DNA of 19,445 nucleotides from Desulfobacteraceae bacterium. GTDB taxonomy: Bacteria > Desulfobacterota > Desulfobacteria > Desulfobacterales > DAOWNP01. The notes beneath the pieces were generated by a model that was not told the origin of the DNA, ran no database searches, and worked only from the letters and a program-made list of their open reading frames with translations. The translations under genes and the position numbers were made by a program. Below are positions 7,749 to 15,770 of this stretch, piece after piece (position 1 is the first letter of the stretch; each line of letters opens with the position of its first letter). The DNA lies in the NCBI GenBank assembly GCA_030642545.1, contig DAOWNP010000004.1, forward strand, positions 1-19,445, given 5' to 3'.

Positions 7749-8600
7749 TTAATAATAATAACTATATGTTATAGTAGCTGCAAAATTATTATCATAAGTA
7801 ATATCGTCTAAGATAAGTTTCTCAGAGTTAAAGACAAAATCACCGATTTGTTTTTTAATAAATGCAGAAGCTTTAGTTTCGGTATTTTTAATTGCAGAAC
7901 TTTTTTTTGCCAGTATAGTCATTGAGGCAGGTGGAGGGTCGCCTGAAACCAGCAAAACAATTCTATTGTTACTTTCTTTTAATACTTTTATTTGTTGTTT
8001 GTGGATTTTTTTTTTAAGAACTATGTAATCTATTATTAAATCTTTATCAAGCTCATCTATTCTAACCTTTCCGCTTGAGCTTGATAAAATTTCTCCTGTT
8101 ATTAAATCAATCATTTTGGCACGTATTTTTAGGGTTTTGCTTCGTTTTGATATTTTCCCGGTAATAAGGAAACCTGCGCCAATTTTTTTTCCGAGTTTTT
8201 GTTCCCATGCATTGTGTTGAAAATGTGTTGCATTAGTTTCAAAGGCTATTTCCTTTTCAATGGCTTCAATCCGTTCTCTCTCTAATATAACTATGTTTTT
8301 TTTTTCACTGAATCTATCTATCATTATATCTATAAGGATACTTTCTACTTCTTCGGTTAATGTATTAGGCTTTTTAGTTTTTTTATCCACAAAAGATCTT
8401 ACAACAATATAATATTTCTTTTTTTTGTTAATAACATTAATATGTCTTTGAAAATCCTGGATTATTTCTTCTAACTCATCTTCTAATACATCAGCACTAC
8501 ATATAGACGGGTAAGAAAAAATAGAGAAGTAGAATAGTAAAATAACAGTAAGAACTTTAAGTAAAAAACAACAGTAAACTTTTTTTTTTATTAAAGGCAT
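7749..8600 (-). CDS. FlgO/CsgG-like secreted protein
   Basis: This 283-residue protein has a long signal sequence (hydrophobic about 10-33) with a likely signal peptidase I site after SICSA (Ala36), so it should be periplasmic or outer-membrane associated. Residues about 62-178 follow the FlgO/CsgG/LpoB-type pattern: YYIVVRSF, LTEEVESILIDIMIDRF, IVILERERIEAIEKE, LGKKIGAGFLITGKI and IRAKMIDLITGEILSSSSG. The C-terminal ~100 residues (Lys-rich, ending in aromatic ITYSYYY) are not recognised. AAGGAG at + 8607-8612, read on the minus strand, gives a good ribosome binding site for the chosen ATG. It is the first gene of a two-gene unit with the CsgG-like lipoprotein; the partners may act in one outer-membrane complex, but that is inference. 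No flagellar gene is visible nearby. Confidence 0.65.
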   Translation of the reverse strand: MPLIKKKVYCCFLLKVLTVILLFYFSIFSYPSICSADVLEDELEEIIQDFQRHINVINKKKKYYIVVRSFVDKKTKKPNTLTEEVESILIDIMIDRFSEKKNIVILERERIEAIEKEIAFETNATHFQHNAWEQKLGKKIGAGFLITGKISKRSKTLKIRAKMIDLITGEILSSSSGKVRIDELDKDLIIDYIVLKKKIHKQQIKVLKESNNRIVLLVSGDPPPASMTILAKKSSAIKNTETKASAFIKKQIGDFVFNSEKLILDDITYDNNFAATITYSYYY

Positions 8601-8864
8601 AAGTCACTCCTTAACTGTATAAAAATGTATAAAATACAAATAAATTTTTTTTAAATAAATTTTGGATTATTTATTATGCTATGAAGTATAGATCAAAAGT
8701 ATAGATAGTATTTAAAAACAGAACAAAAAAAATACACTTAATATATTATATGAATTTAATTTAAAAAACAAGAATGAATTTGGTGAATTTTTGAAAAAAA
8801 TGATTGTTGAATAAATAATGAGAAAAACACATAGAAACTGATACTTAGAGTCTAAAGCAGAGAA

Positions 8865-10847
8865 TCACAGATATATGGAAAGAATATCTTTTCTGGCATT
8901 AACATGTTGAATTGTGACAGAAACAAGATCACCTGGTTCTATTGTTGTTCCTGATGGCAGTGATAATTTACATTCAAGCATATATTCGCAAAGCAGTACA
9001 ATATGGAAGTTTTTTCTTTGGTTTATAATTATTGCCTGAGTTGTTGAGCCTGATTTTTTTTCAAGATATTTTAAAATAAAATAGCGGTTTCGTGAGTATT
9101 GAGCTTTTGCTGCTATAGATTGTGGATAAGGTAATTTTTGAATAATCTGGTTTATTTCTATTTTTGAATATGGTTTTTCATAATTGAATACAGCACGTAT
9201 TTGACGTTGAGTTACAAGATCTGAATATTTTCTTATTGGCGAGGTAGCAGTAACATAAGCATTAACTCCAAGACCTGCATGGTGTTCGGGACGGCTTGAG
9301 ACAATAGCACGGCTTAAAAGCTTTCTCTGCATCCAGTTTTGAAATATTGTCCCCTTATCTCTTTTAAACAGCCTCTCTTTTGGAGGAGGTTGTGATCTGA
9401 ATATGGCAGGCATATTATTATTTGAAAGAAATTTTGCCATAAGCCAGTTTGCCATAATCATTATTTCAGAGATAAGCAATCTGCCTGGTTTTTCACGAGT
9501 TGTTTTTGTAATACTAATTTCATTGGTATTAGAGATATCAATATGTAATTCAGGAAGAGATATCTGCATAGCTTCAGCATCTAATCTTTTTTCTCTGAAT
9601 TGTTTTGCGAGGTGCAGCAGATTGCTTAAATCAGATCTTTTATCTATGTTGTTATCTACATCATTATATGTAAGTTGTTGTTTGATTTTGATAATGCTTG
9701 GAACTATTTCAAAATCTAAAATGTCAGCAAAATAATTTAATTTTGCAAAAATGCTTATAGCCGGCCGGGTCTTATTTTTTTTAAGACTGCAAAAGTTTTC
9801 AGAAAAAACTTTTGGTAACATATTAATAGTAAGATCTGGCAGGTATATAGAAGATGCTTGTTCTAAAGCATGGTGATCTATTATATCTCCTTTTTTTATA
9901 AAGTGACCAATATCTGTAATATGTATGCCTATAATAAATGTATTGTCTTTTTCTTCAATACTTATTGCATCGTCAAAATCTAAAGTTGATTCTCCATCTA
10001 TGGTAATAATATCTATATCTGTTAAATCTCTTCTTTTTGGAGTATCAGGAGAATTAATGTGTGGAGGAAGAAAGTTTTTTGTATAATTAATAACTTTTTG
10101 TGAAAAATCTGTCTGGATTTCAAAGCGTAATAAATCTATATTTTCATCTTCTTTCCATAGACCGAGTTTTACAAAAAGAGAAAATAGCTCGTCAGAAGCA
10201 TTTAAGCCTGCTTTTGCCAGTATTTCTTTACCTGCTTTTGCATGTGGGCTGTCATTGTCAAAAATATAGTATGATTTTAATATTTCTAATATCTTTTCAA
10301 AATTATCAGGTGATTTTGTATCTGAATCTGTTAGTACTTTTTTTAACCATTCACTTGCTTGTGTGATAATTAATTCTTTGTGTTTTTGTTCTTTTATTTG
10401 AGAAAGTATTTGCTTAACTGTTTCTTCAGAATTCGGGAAAAATTTATCCTGATTGAATTTAAAATATATCTTGTTTGCAAAAAAAGCTCTCATAACAGCA
10501 GCTTTTTCATCAGAAGATGGATTTTTACTAAAGCAAAATTCCGTCATAGTTGTAAGATCTATCCACTCATCTTCTTCATATAAAACATCCCATAGTTCTT
10601 TTATATCAATATTATGAATTAGAGAATTTCTGTAAGATGCTATTTTTTTTAAAGATGATACAAGTGAGTCTCTTCCGTTTGAAAGTTTAAGAGTACCTGT
10701 TTCCTGATGAGAAAGCCTGTTATGAGAAATAGTTATTTCTCTGTTGTTTTCGGTAAGCAACCTTAACCGCTGCTTTTTTATTTCTAAAATAACAGCACAC
10801 AATATTTTTTGATTTTCGATAAATTCAATAACATATCCTGATTCCAT
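8865..10847 (-). CDS. RNB-domain 3'-5' exoribonuclease (RNase II/R family)
   Basis: This is a processive single-strand RNA exonuclease of the RNB family, acting in cytoplasmic RNA turnover. At 660 residues it is close in size to RNase II and shorter than RNase R. The catalytic signature ITIDGESTLDFDDAIS (281-296) supplies the metal-binding aspartates D284, D290, D292 and D293. The second family motif YVTATSPIRKYSDLVTQRQI is at 531-550. The C-terminal ~60 residues may be an S1-like domain (CEYMLECKLSLPSG, EPGDLVSVTIQHV). The N-terminal ~250 residues look like the nucleic-acid-binding and winged-helix region of this branch. No Shine-Dalgarno sequence precedes the ATG, and a promoter-like sequence lies almost on top of it. 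No clear terminator follows. It may be co-transcribed with the FlgO-like gene 264 bp downstream, but nothing demands it. Confidence 0.88.
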   Translation of the reverse strand: MESGYVIEFIENQKILCAVILEIKKQRLRLLTENNREITISHNRLSHQETGTLKLSNGRDSLVSSLKKIASYRNSLIHNIDIKELWDVLYEEDEWIDLTTMTEFCFSKNPSSDEKAAVMRAFFANKIYFKFNQDKFFPNSEETVKQILSQIKEQKHKELIITQASEWLKKVLTDSDTKSPDNFEKILEILKSYYIFDNDSPHAKAGKEILAKAGLNASDELFSLFVKLGLWKEDENIDLLRFEIQTDFSQKVINYTKNFLPPHINSPDTPKRRDLTDIDIITIDGESTLDFDDAISIEEKDNTFIIGIHITDIGHFIKKGDIIDHHALEQASSIYLPDLTINMLPKVFSENFCSLKKNKTRPAISIFAKLNYFADILDFEIVPSIIKIKQQLTYNDVDNNIDKRSDLSNLLHLAKQFREKRLDAEAMQISLPELHIDISNTNEISITKTTREKPGRLLISEIMIMANWLMAKFLSNNNMPAIFRSQPPPKERLFKRDKGTIFQNWMQRKLLSRAIVSSRPEHHAGLGVNAYVTATSPIRKYSDLVTQRQIRAVFNYEKPYSKIEINQIIQKLPYPQSIAAKAQYSRNRYFILKYLEKKSGSTTQAIIINQRKNFHIVLLCEYMLECKLSLPSGTTIEPGDLVSVTIQHVNARKDILSIYL

Positions 10848-11288
10848 AACAGGAACTATTATCAGTGGTGTTTTTGAAAGTCAATAATATGATGCAAACA
10901 ATATAAATATAGTATATTAAATAGAAATTTATTTTCTATTTCTATTTTGAGTTTTCAGATCAAACAAATCTAACTCTAAATCTATGTGCCTGTTTATGGA
11001 AGTTATTTCATCCACTTTCTTAAAGTAGATATGGTATTATTATAATTTATAATTTTTCTACATCTGTAAAAAAATGGTTGATTTCCAATAAATTTTAAAA
11101 TATACTAATTAACAGGAAATTTAAGCCCTTAATATTTTTTGTTAATGATTTTATCTACATAACTATTTTTACCAAATAAATAACTCTTTTAAAAAATTAT
11201 TAAAGTAAAAAAAGAAAATTTCAATAAGTAATATTATTGCTTTTTATTTTTTCTATATTTTATTTGAATATGGTATGGAGATGACCTT
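10848..11288. other. Divergent intergenic region, 441 bp
   Basis: This very AT-rich stretch lies between the RNB gene (-) and the pilus operon (+) and must carry the promoters of both. I see no ORF with coding character. It contains an 8-bp inverted repeat ATAGAAAT / ATTTCTAT (10921-10928 and 10938-10945), a possible operator. TATAAT at 11041-11046 has no convincing -35 box. No sigma-54 GG-N10-GC pattern was found. The pilus operon promoter is therefore not located. Confidence 0.5.
10856..10884 (-). promoter_or_regulatory. Possible sigma-70 promoter of the RNB gene
   Basis: On the minus strand TTGACT (+ 10879-10884) is a good -35. GATAAT (+ 10858-10863, spacer 15) or TAATAG (+ 10856-10861, spacer 17) could be the -10. 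Transcription would begin about 0-4 nt before the ATG at 10847, giving a leaderless or nearly leaderless mRNA. That agrees with the missing Shine-Dalgarno sequence. Either the -10 match or the spacing is imperfect. Confidence 0.35.
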
Positions 11289-11291
11289 TTG
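11277..11291 (+). promoter_or_regulatory. Ribosome binding site deciding a TTG start
   Basis: GGAG at 11277-11280 lies 8 bases before TTG at 11289. No ATG or GTG exists in this frame between the upstream in-frame stop (11265-11267) and the coding sequence, so TTG is the likely start of the first pilus gene. Confidence 0.7.
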
Positions 11292-13097
11292 AAAATTGAT
11301 AAAGAAATCACATCAACAGATAAGCTTTTAAATGCAATTAGAGCAAAGCATGGAGAAAATAGTACAGATAAAAAAAGTGCTTATTTAGAAACTTCTGCAA
11401 ATACTGATCCGCATAAAAAGAAAAAAAGCAGAATCTCTTTGGGAGTTGTTATAAGGTCAAAGATGCTTGTGTTAATATTGCTTGATCGATTTTCAAAGAG
11501 TGAATTTGAGATTATTGATTTTGCTTTTTATAAGTTTGATTCTGGAATGACACGACAAAGCAAAGATTTTCCCGTATTTTTATCTCAAAAAATAGCAGAA
11601 ACTTGCGGCGGACAGACCAAAATTGATATATGGACAAATATTTCAATGGCTAATGTAAATATTAAATGTATCAAAATTCCAAAAGTATCTGATGCACAAA
11701 TTGCAAATACGGTTTATTGGACATATAAAAAAGAGGTGTCGTTTGATGAAAAAAAAGATATTTTTGATTATGAGATTATAGGAAAAACTGTTCAAAATGG
11801 TGAAAAAAAAAACAGTGTAATGGTTTATACTGCACCGGCAGTTGAAGTAAAAGAGCTTAACTCTCTTTTTAATCTGACAGGTTATCCTTTGTCAGGGATT
11901 ACAGTTATACCTTTTGCTTTTCAAAATTTTTTTAGAACTGGAGCTGTTCAAACTGGTGATGTGGTTTGTACTGTTTTTGTGAGTAATAATTATTCCAGAA
12001 TTGATATATTTGATAAAAATAATATTGTTTTATCAAGAGAAGTAAAGACGGGTATTACCAGTATGGTTGAGCTTATTACAAGGGAGATGTCAGGTAGTAA
12101 TCTATCCGAATTACAAGCTTTTGAAATGGAAAAGGACTCTAAAAATATAGAAGAGTCTTCTCAAACAGTTTATGCACAAAAGGTTTTAAATAGTTTTTTA
12201 AATAACTCTTTAGATTCAGAAAAAGCTGATAATGAAAGTATTTTAAATCATGATAAAGTTTTTCCTATAATTAAACCTGTTTTACAACGTCTTGTAAAGC
12301 AGGTGGAAAGAACATTGGAGTATTATTCTGTCAATTCAGGAGGTATTGGTGTTTCTCAAATTTTTGTTTCAGGAGGTCTGAGCGGGTATACTCATTTTCT
12401 TTCTATGATTGAGGAGCATGTACGGCTGCCTGTTAAAGTTCTGGGTAACTCCTTTCAATTTCCTGATGATGAGTTGTCTGTGATTTGGCAGGATTTGTTT
12501 GTACCTGCAATAGGAATAGCTTTATCTGCGAATTCTTATACTCCCAATTTAAATTACACTTATAAAGAAAAAGAGAAAGAGTTAAAAGGAAAACAAACAA
12601 ACAAATATATATTTACAGGTTTTATAACTATCATAGCTTTTTTAAGCCTGTTTTTGCTTATGCAGTATTCTGCTATAGATGATAAAGTCCAAAAAAAGAG
12701 TTTGATAGAAAAAAGATTTAGAGAGTTTAATCCAAAAATTGATCAAAACTTTATCTTACAGCTTGTTGCAAAATCTGAGAAAATTAGAGAAAGGTATGAA
12801 AAGTATGCTGATAATTATTTAAATATGGCTTTAATACAGCAAATATCAGCATTAACCCCTTCTAATATAAGGCTGATAAGTTGTATAACAAATGTAGCTG
12901 GTAAAAATAAGGATAATATTTTGATTGAAGGACTGGTGGTAAACAGAAAAAAGCAACAGGATCTGGCTCTTGCTGTTTATCTTGTAAAGCTTGAATCATC
13001 GCCTTTAATTAAAGAGATAAAAGTTAATTTTAAGACGGCTGAGAAAATAAACGGGAAAGAATTATTATATTTTAAAGCAGAGCTGGAGATTATTTAA
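11289..13097 (+). CDS. PilM-PilN fusion, MshI/GspL-like pilus assembly protein
   Basis: This 602-residue inner-membrane protein is the first gene of the MSHA-type pilus operon. Residues about 48-415 read as an actin-like PilM/GspL cytoplasmic domain, with SLGVVIRSK near the start, IKIPKVSDAQIANTVYWTYKKEV (about 128-150), and a VSQIFVSGGLSG phosphate-2-like loop (355-366). A single membrane span follows at about 440-459. The periplasmic remainder (about 460-602) resembles PilN, with a short coiled coil and then the ferredoxin-like part ALIQQISALTPSNIRLISC (514-532). In type IV pili PilM and PilN are separate proteins; a single chain has the topology of GspL, and its place fits MshI of msh loci. 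The N-terminal ~45 residues are charged and unrecognised. It starts with TTG. The stop overlaps the next ATG by one base (TAATG), so translation is probably coupled. Confidence 0.75.
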   Translation: MKIDKEITSTDKLLNAIRAKHGENSTDKKSAYLETSANTDPHKKKKSRISLGVVIRSKMLVLILLDRFSKSEFEIIDFAFYKFDSGMTRQSKDFPVFLSQKIAETCGGQTKIDIWTNISMANVNIKCIKIPKVSDAQIANTVYWTYKKEVSFDEKKDIFDYEIIGKTVQNGEKKNSVMVYTAPAVEVKELNSLFNLTGYPLSGITVIPFAFQNFFRTGAVQTGDVVCTVFVSNNYSRIDIFDKNNIVLSREVKTGITSMVELITREMSGSNLSELQAFEMEKDSKNIEESSQTVYAQKVLNSFLNNSLDSEKADNESILNHDKVFPIIKPVLQRLVKQVERTLEYYSVNSGGIGVSQIFVSGGLSGYTHFLSMIEEHVRLPVKVLGNSFQFPDDELSVIWQDLFVPAIGIALSANSYTPNLNYTYKEKEKELKGKQTNKYIFTGFITIIAFLSLFLLMQYSAIDDKVQKKSLIEKRFREFNPKIDQNFILQLVAKSEKIRERYEKYADNYLNMALIQQISALTPSNIRLISCITNVAGKNKDNILIEGLVVNRKKQQDLALAVYLVKLESSPLIKEIKVNFKTAEKINGKELLYFKAELEII

Positions 13098-13636
13098 TGA
13101 TAAATACTGATTCATTATTTTTTATGAATAAAAACAGCGTGATTTATATGCTAATATGTAGCTGCTGCATAATTTTGATTGTTTTCTTAGGTGTTATTCC
13201 AAATCAAAAAAAAATTATTGCTCTTGATAGTGAGATAATAAATATGCAGCAGCAAATTAAAGAACAGGAGATATTTTTTCCTCTTTTTAAAAATCTTTTG
13301 AAAAAAGTTCAGTTTAAAGTAATTGATGGACTTTCTTGTGAGAAAAAAGACGGTATTGAAAAACAACATTTTGATACAATACAGCCTGTTTTTCAAAGTA
13401 TTCTCTATAGAAATGAGTTGAATTTAATTTCTTTTTCTCAGGATATAAGTTTGATGTCAAAAACTACAAAGAATTTTTTTATAAAATTAAGTTTTACAGG
13501 ACGTTTCAATAATATAAGAGATGCTCTTTTACAAATTCAAAAGCTTTTATTTGTTGAGGAAGTTAGTAGAATTAAGATCAGTTCTGCACAACAAAATAAA
13601 CTTGTTGAATTAAAGCTTTTGATAATAATGAAATAA
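13097..13636 (+). CDS. PilO/GspM-like (MshJ-position) pilus alignment protein
   Basis: This is a 179-residue bitopic inner-membrane protein with a short cytoplasmic N-terminus, one membrane span at about 14-34 and a coiled coil at about 38-65 (IIALDSEIINMQQQIKEQE). The compact C-terminal region (about 90-178) contains FFIKLSFTGRFNNIRDALLQ (126-145), the usual signature of PilO/GspM-type ferredoxin-like folds. It would bridge the MshI-like protein and the secretin-facing partner in the periplasm. GGAG at 13085-13088 lies inside the previous gene, 8 bases before the ATG, and the ATG overlaps that gene's stop by one base. Family assignment rests on topology, motif style and operon order (MshJ position) because these proteins diverge strongly in sequence. 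Confidence 0.65.
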   Translation: MINTDSLFFMNKNSVIYMLICSCCIILIVFLGVIPNQKKIIALDSEIINMQQQIKEQEIFFPLFKNLLKKVQFKVIDGLSCEKKDGIEKQHFDTIQPVFQSILYRNELNLISFSQDISLMSKTTKNFFIKLSFTGRFNNIRDALLQIQKLLFVEEVSRIKISSAQQNKLVELKLLIIMK

Positions 13637-13648
13637 AACAAAAGCTTT
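13612..13648 (+). other. Hairpin across the stop codon of the PilO-like gene
   Basis: The perfect 10-bp inverted repeat AAAGCTTTTG / CAAAAGCTTT (13612-13621 and 13639-13648) encloses the stop codon at 13634-13636 in a 17-nt loop. No T-tract follows immediately, so it is not a standard terminator. It could tune expression or mRNA stability within the operon. Confidence 0.35.
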
Positions 13649-13698
13649 CAATGGACAAATATTTTTAACACTTTTATTGGAATAATTGGAACCATGTT

Positions 13699-14199
13699 AT
13701 GTCTAAGCGGGAAAAAATAATAGTTGTCATGCTTTTAATTGTTGTTGGGTATGGAGGGTATGAATATTTTTTTGATTCCTCACCAAGCAAACAGTCTATG
13801 GGTGCTAAAAGCACTTGTGTAAATTTAACAAAGTTTGCAGCAGATATTGGGGCAAAAATAAAGCAAAATGAGTTATCAGATAAAAAGAATTTTATTGTTT
13901 TAAAAAAGGCTTCTTTGGATTGGGATTTAGATCCTTTTTGGAAATATGCTCTCAAAAAAGAAGGTAATGAAAAACAACAGGATGAAAAGACATTATCCGA
14001 AAAAAAATTTGTATATTCCGGATATCTTAAGCTGGGTAATAGAAAAATAGCTATAATAAATAATATGGAATATGAAGTTGGTGAAAAAGTGTTAAAGTAT
14101 GAGGGATATTCTGTGTTATCTATTTTTCCAAACAAAGTTGTATTGGCAGCAGGTAAAAGCGGAAAAAAACTTACTCTTTTAATAAAAGATGAAATTTAG
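13699..14199 (+). CDS. PilP/GspC-like (MshK-position) periplasmic pilus protein
   Basis: This 166-residue protein has an N-terminal membrane anchor (about 7-24), a polar linker, and a small beta domain at about 103-163 of the GspC homology-region/PilP type. The sequence there runs FVYSGYLKLGNRKIAIINN, YEVGEKVLKYEGYSVLSI and KVVLAAGKSGKKLTLLI. Such domains contact the periplasmic N-domains of the secretin and link it to the inner-membrane complex; the secretin gene follows directly. The ATG at 13699 is chosen because the nearby ATG at 13694 runs into a stop after eight codons. The ribosome binding site is weak (GGA at 13688-13690). The 62-bp gap before it is the widest inside the left half of this operon. 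The MshK assignment comes from position. Confidence 0.65.
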   Translation: MSKREKIIVVMLLIVVGYGGYEYFFDSSPSKQSMGAKSTCVNLTKFAADIGAKIKQNELSDKKNFIVLKKASLDWDLDPFWKYALKKEGNEKQQDEKTLSEKKFVYSGYLKLGNRKIAIINNMEYEVGEKVLKYEGYSVLSIFPNKVVLAAGKSGKKLTLLIKDEI

Positions 14200-14206
14200 G
14201 TGCAAC

Positions 14207-15760
14207 ATGAAAAAAAAGATTTATTTAAAAATTATCTCTTTAAGGTTATTTGCTTTTTTTATGATTTTATTGTTTTTGTCTGGTTGTATAGAGAAGCGGA
14301 TAGAAAAGCAGACGGCACAACAAGACCCTGTTTTTGAAAAATGGCGTATTTTGGCAGAAGAATCAAAAGGTTTTTCTCCTATGGTTGTGAAAAAGACTTT
14401 AAATTTACCTAAAGAGAGGAAGATCGGAGTTTTAGAAAAAAAGATTAAAGAGAGAGATTTGCGGTCATTACCTGTCAAAAAAATTGATCTTAAAATGCAG
14501 CAGGTAGAAGTGAGTACTCTTTTGCGTACACTGGCAAAGGCCGTAAATATTAATATTATAGTAAATGAGAATGTTAAGGGAAAAGTAAATATAAATGTAG
14601 TTCATGCTGCATGGGATGAGTTGTTTAATGGTTTGTTGAGTTCATATGGACTTACTTATGTATGGGAGGGAAAACTTCTTCGGATTTTAACTGAAATGGA
14701 TCTGGATAAGGAAATAAAACGTTCTTTTCAAAAAAATGATTTACGTATGGCAGGTCCGCTTGTAACCCAGATTATATCAATTGATTATATTAATTCAAGT
14801 AATCTTAAAAAAAATTTAGATCATTTTTTAAGTAAAGATAAGGCAGGGAAGTCAATTGGATCTGTTGTAGTTGATGAATATACCAACTCTCTTGTGATTC
14901 AGGCACTGGTTGATGATTTAGAGGCTATGCTGCCTTTGATTGAAAAATTAGACAGGCCTACCCCTCAAATACTCATAGAGGCATATATAGTGGAAACAAA
15001 TAAAGAGACAGCAGTAGAGCTTGGTGTGCAGTGGGGTGGATTATACCATGATAGCAGTGGCTCAAAAGGTACCTGGCTGACACCAGGTGCAAAAAGCAGC
15101 GGGATAAATGATCAAAAATTAAGTGATGGTGGTATAGATCCTACGTCTGGTATGGGGTTTTCTCTGCCTGATGGGTTGCTTGATGGAAGTGGATTGAATT
15201 TAGGATTTGTTTCTGAAAAAATAGGAGCACACATATTAAATGTGCAGTTATCTGCTTTAGAGCAGGAAGGGAAATTGAATATATTATCAAAACCATCTAT
15301 TACAACTATTGACAATCATTTGGCAATTATAGAAAGCGGTACAGACGTACCATATCAGACTGTTGTAGATGATGACGTAAGTATTGAATGGAAAAAGGCT
15401 ACATTGCGTCTTGAGGTTTTACCACATGTTATTGATAATAAAACGATAAGACTTAAAATAGTTACACATAAAGATGAATTGGATTTTTCAAGAGACGTTG
15501 ATGGCAATCCTGTAATAATAACAAAAAATGCAGAAACAAGTATAATTTTGTTAGATGGGCAAACTACTGTTATCGGAGGTTTAAAAAAGGAGAAAACAAT
15601 AGATACAGAATCAGGCGTTCCCTGGCTTAAAGATATACCATTTTTTGGTTATTTATTTAAAGGGAGACATAATTCAAAAGAGATGGAAGATTTGCTTATT
15701 TTTATTACTCCTTATATTTTAAAGCAAAATAAAACAGATGTTGTAAGTATAAAACAATAG
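14207..15760 (+). CDS. mshL: MSHA-type pilus secretin MshL
   Basis: This outer-membrane secretin forms the pore for the pilus fibre. Starting at 14207 gives 517 residues with a textbook lipoprotein signal (MKKK, hydrophobic core, lipobox LSGC, Cys27). An upstream in-frame ATG at 14189 overlaps the previous gene and only adds six residues before that signal; AGGTG at 14198-14202 favours 14207. Domains in order: an STN/N0-like domain (about 94-160, VSTLLRTLAKAVNINIIVNE), an N1 domain (about 186-250), and the secretin barrel (about 255-505). The barrel has SKPSITTIDNHLAIIESGTDVPYQ and the hallmark GVPWLKDIPFFGYLF (470-484). There are no AMIN domains, which sets it apart from PilQ and fits MshL. 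A Gly/Ser-rich stretch (about 277-330) lies within the secretin domain, where gate and septum loops would be. The next gene starts 10 bp after the stop. Confidence 0.9.
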   Translation: MKKKIYLKIISLRLFAFFMILLFLSGCIEKRIEKQTAQQDPVFEKWRILAEESKGFSPMVVKKTLNLPKERKIGVLEKKIKERDLRSLPVKKIDLKMQQVEVSTLLRTLAKAVNINIIVNENVKGKVNINVVHAAWDELFNGLLSSYGLTYVWEGKLLRILTEMDLDKEIKRSFQKNDLRMAGPLVTQIISIDYINSSNLKKNLDHFLSKDKAGKSIGSVVVDEYTNSLVIQALVDDLEAMLPLIEKLDRPTPQILIEAYIVETNKETAVELGVQWGGLYHDSSGSKGTWLTPGAKSSGINDQKLSDGGIDPTSGMGFSLPDGLLDGSGLNLGFVSEKIGAHILNVQLSALEQEGKLNILSKPSITTIDNHLAIIESGTDVPYQTVVDDDVSIEWKKATLRLEVLPHVIDNKTIRLKIVTHKDELDFSRDVDGNPVIITKNAETSIILLDGQTTVIGGLKKEKTIDTESGVPWLKDIPFFGYLFKGRHNSKEMEDLLIFITPYILKQNKTDVVSIKQ

Positions 15761-15770
15761 TAAAATACTT

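Noticed and set aside
6426..8600. Curli secretion locus
   Set aside because: A CsgG-like core alone is not enough; no curli subunit-type repeats, CsgE or CsgF homologues are in the window.
8685..8706. Direct repeat AGTATAGAT with 13-bp period upstream of the FlgO-like gene
   Set aside because: Only two short AT-rich copies, with no palindrome or promoter alignment; not enough to call an operator.
10921..10945. 8-bp inverted repeat ATAGAAAT / ATTTCTAT in the divergent intergenic region as an operator
   Set aside because: Short, purely A/T apart from one pair, and not tied to a located promoter; mentioned only in the region entry.
11281..11292. Mini-ORF ATG-ACC-TTT-TGA whose stop overlaps the TTG start of the PilM-PilN gene
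   Set aside because: The GGAG motif abuts its ATG with no spacing, so it could not serve it, while the 8-base spacing to TTG is ideal. Probably chance.
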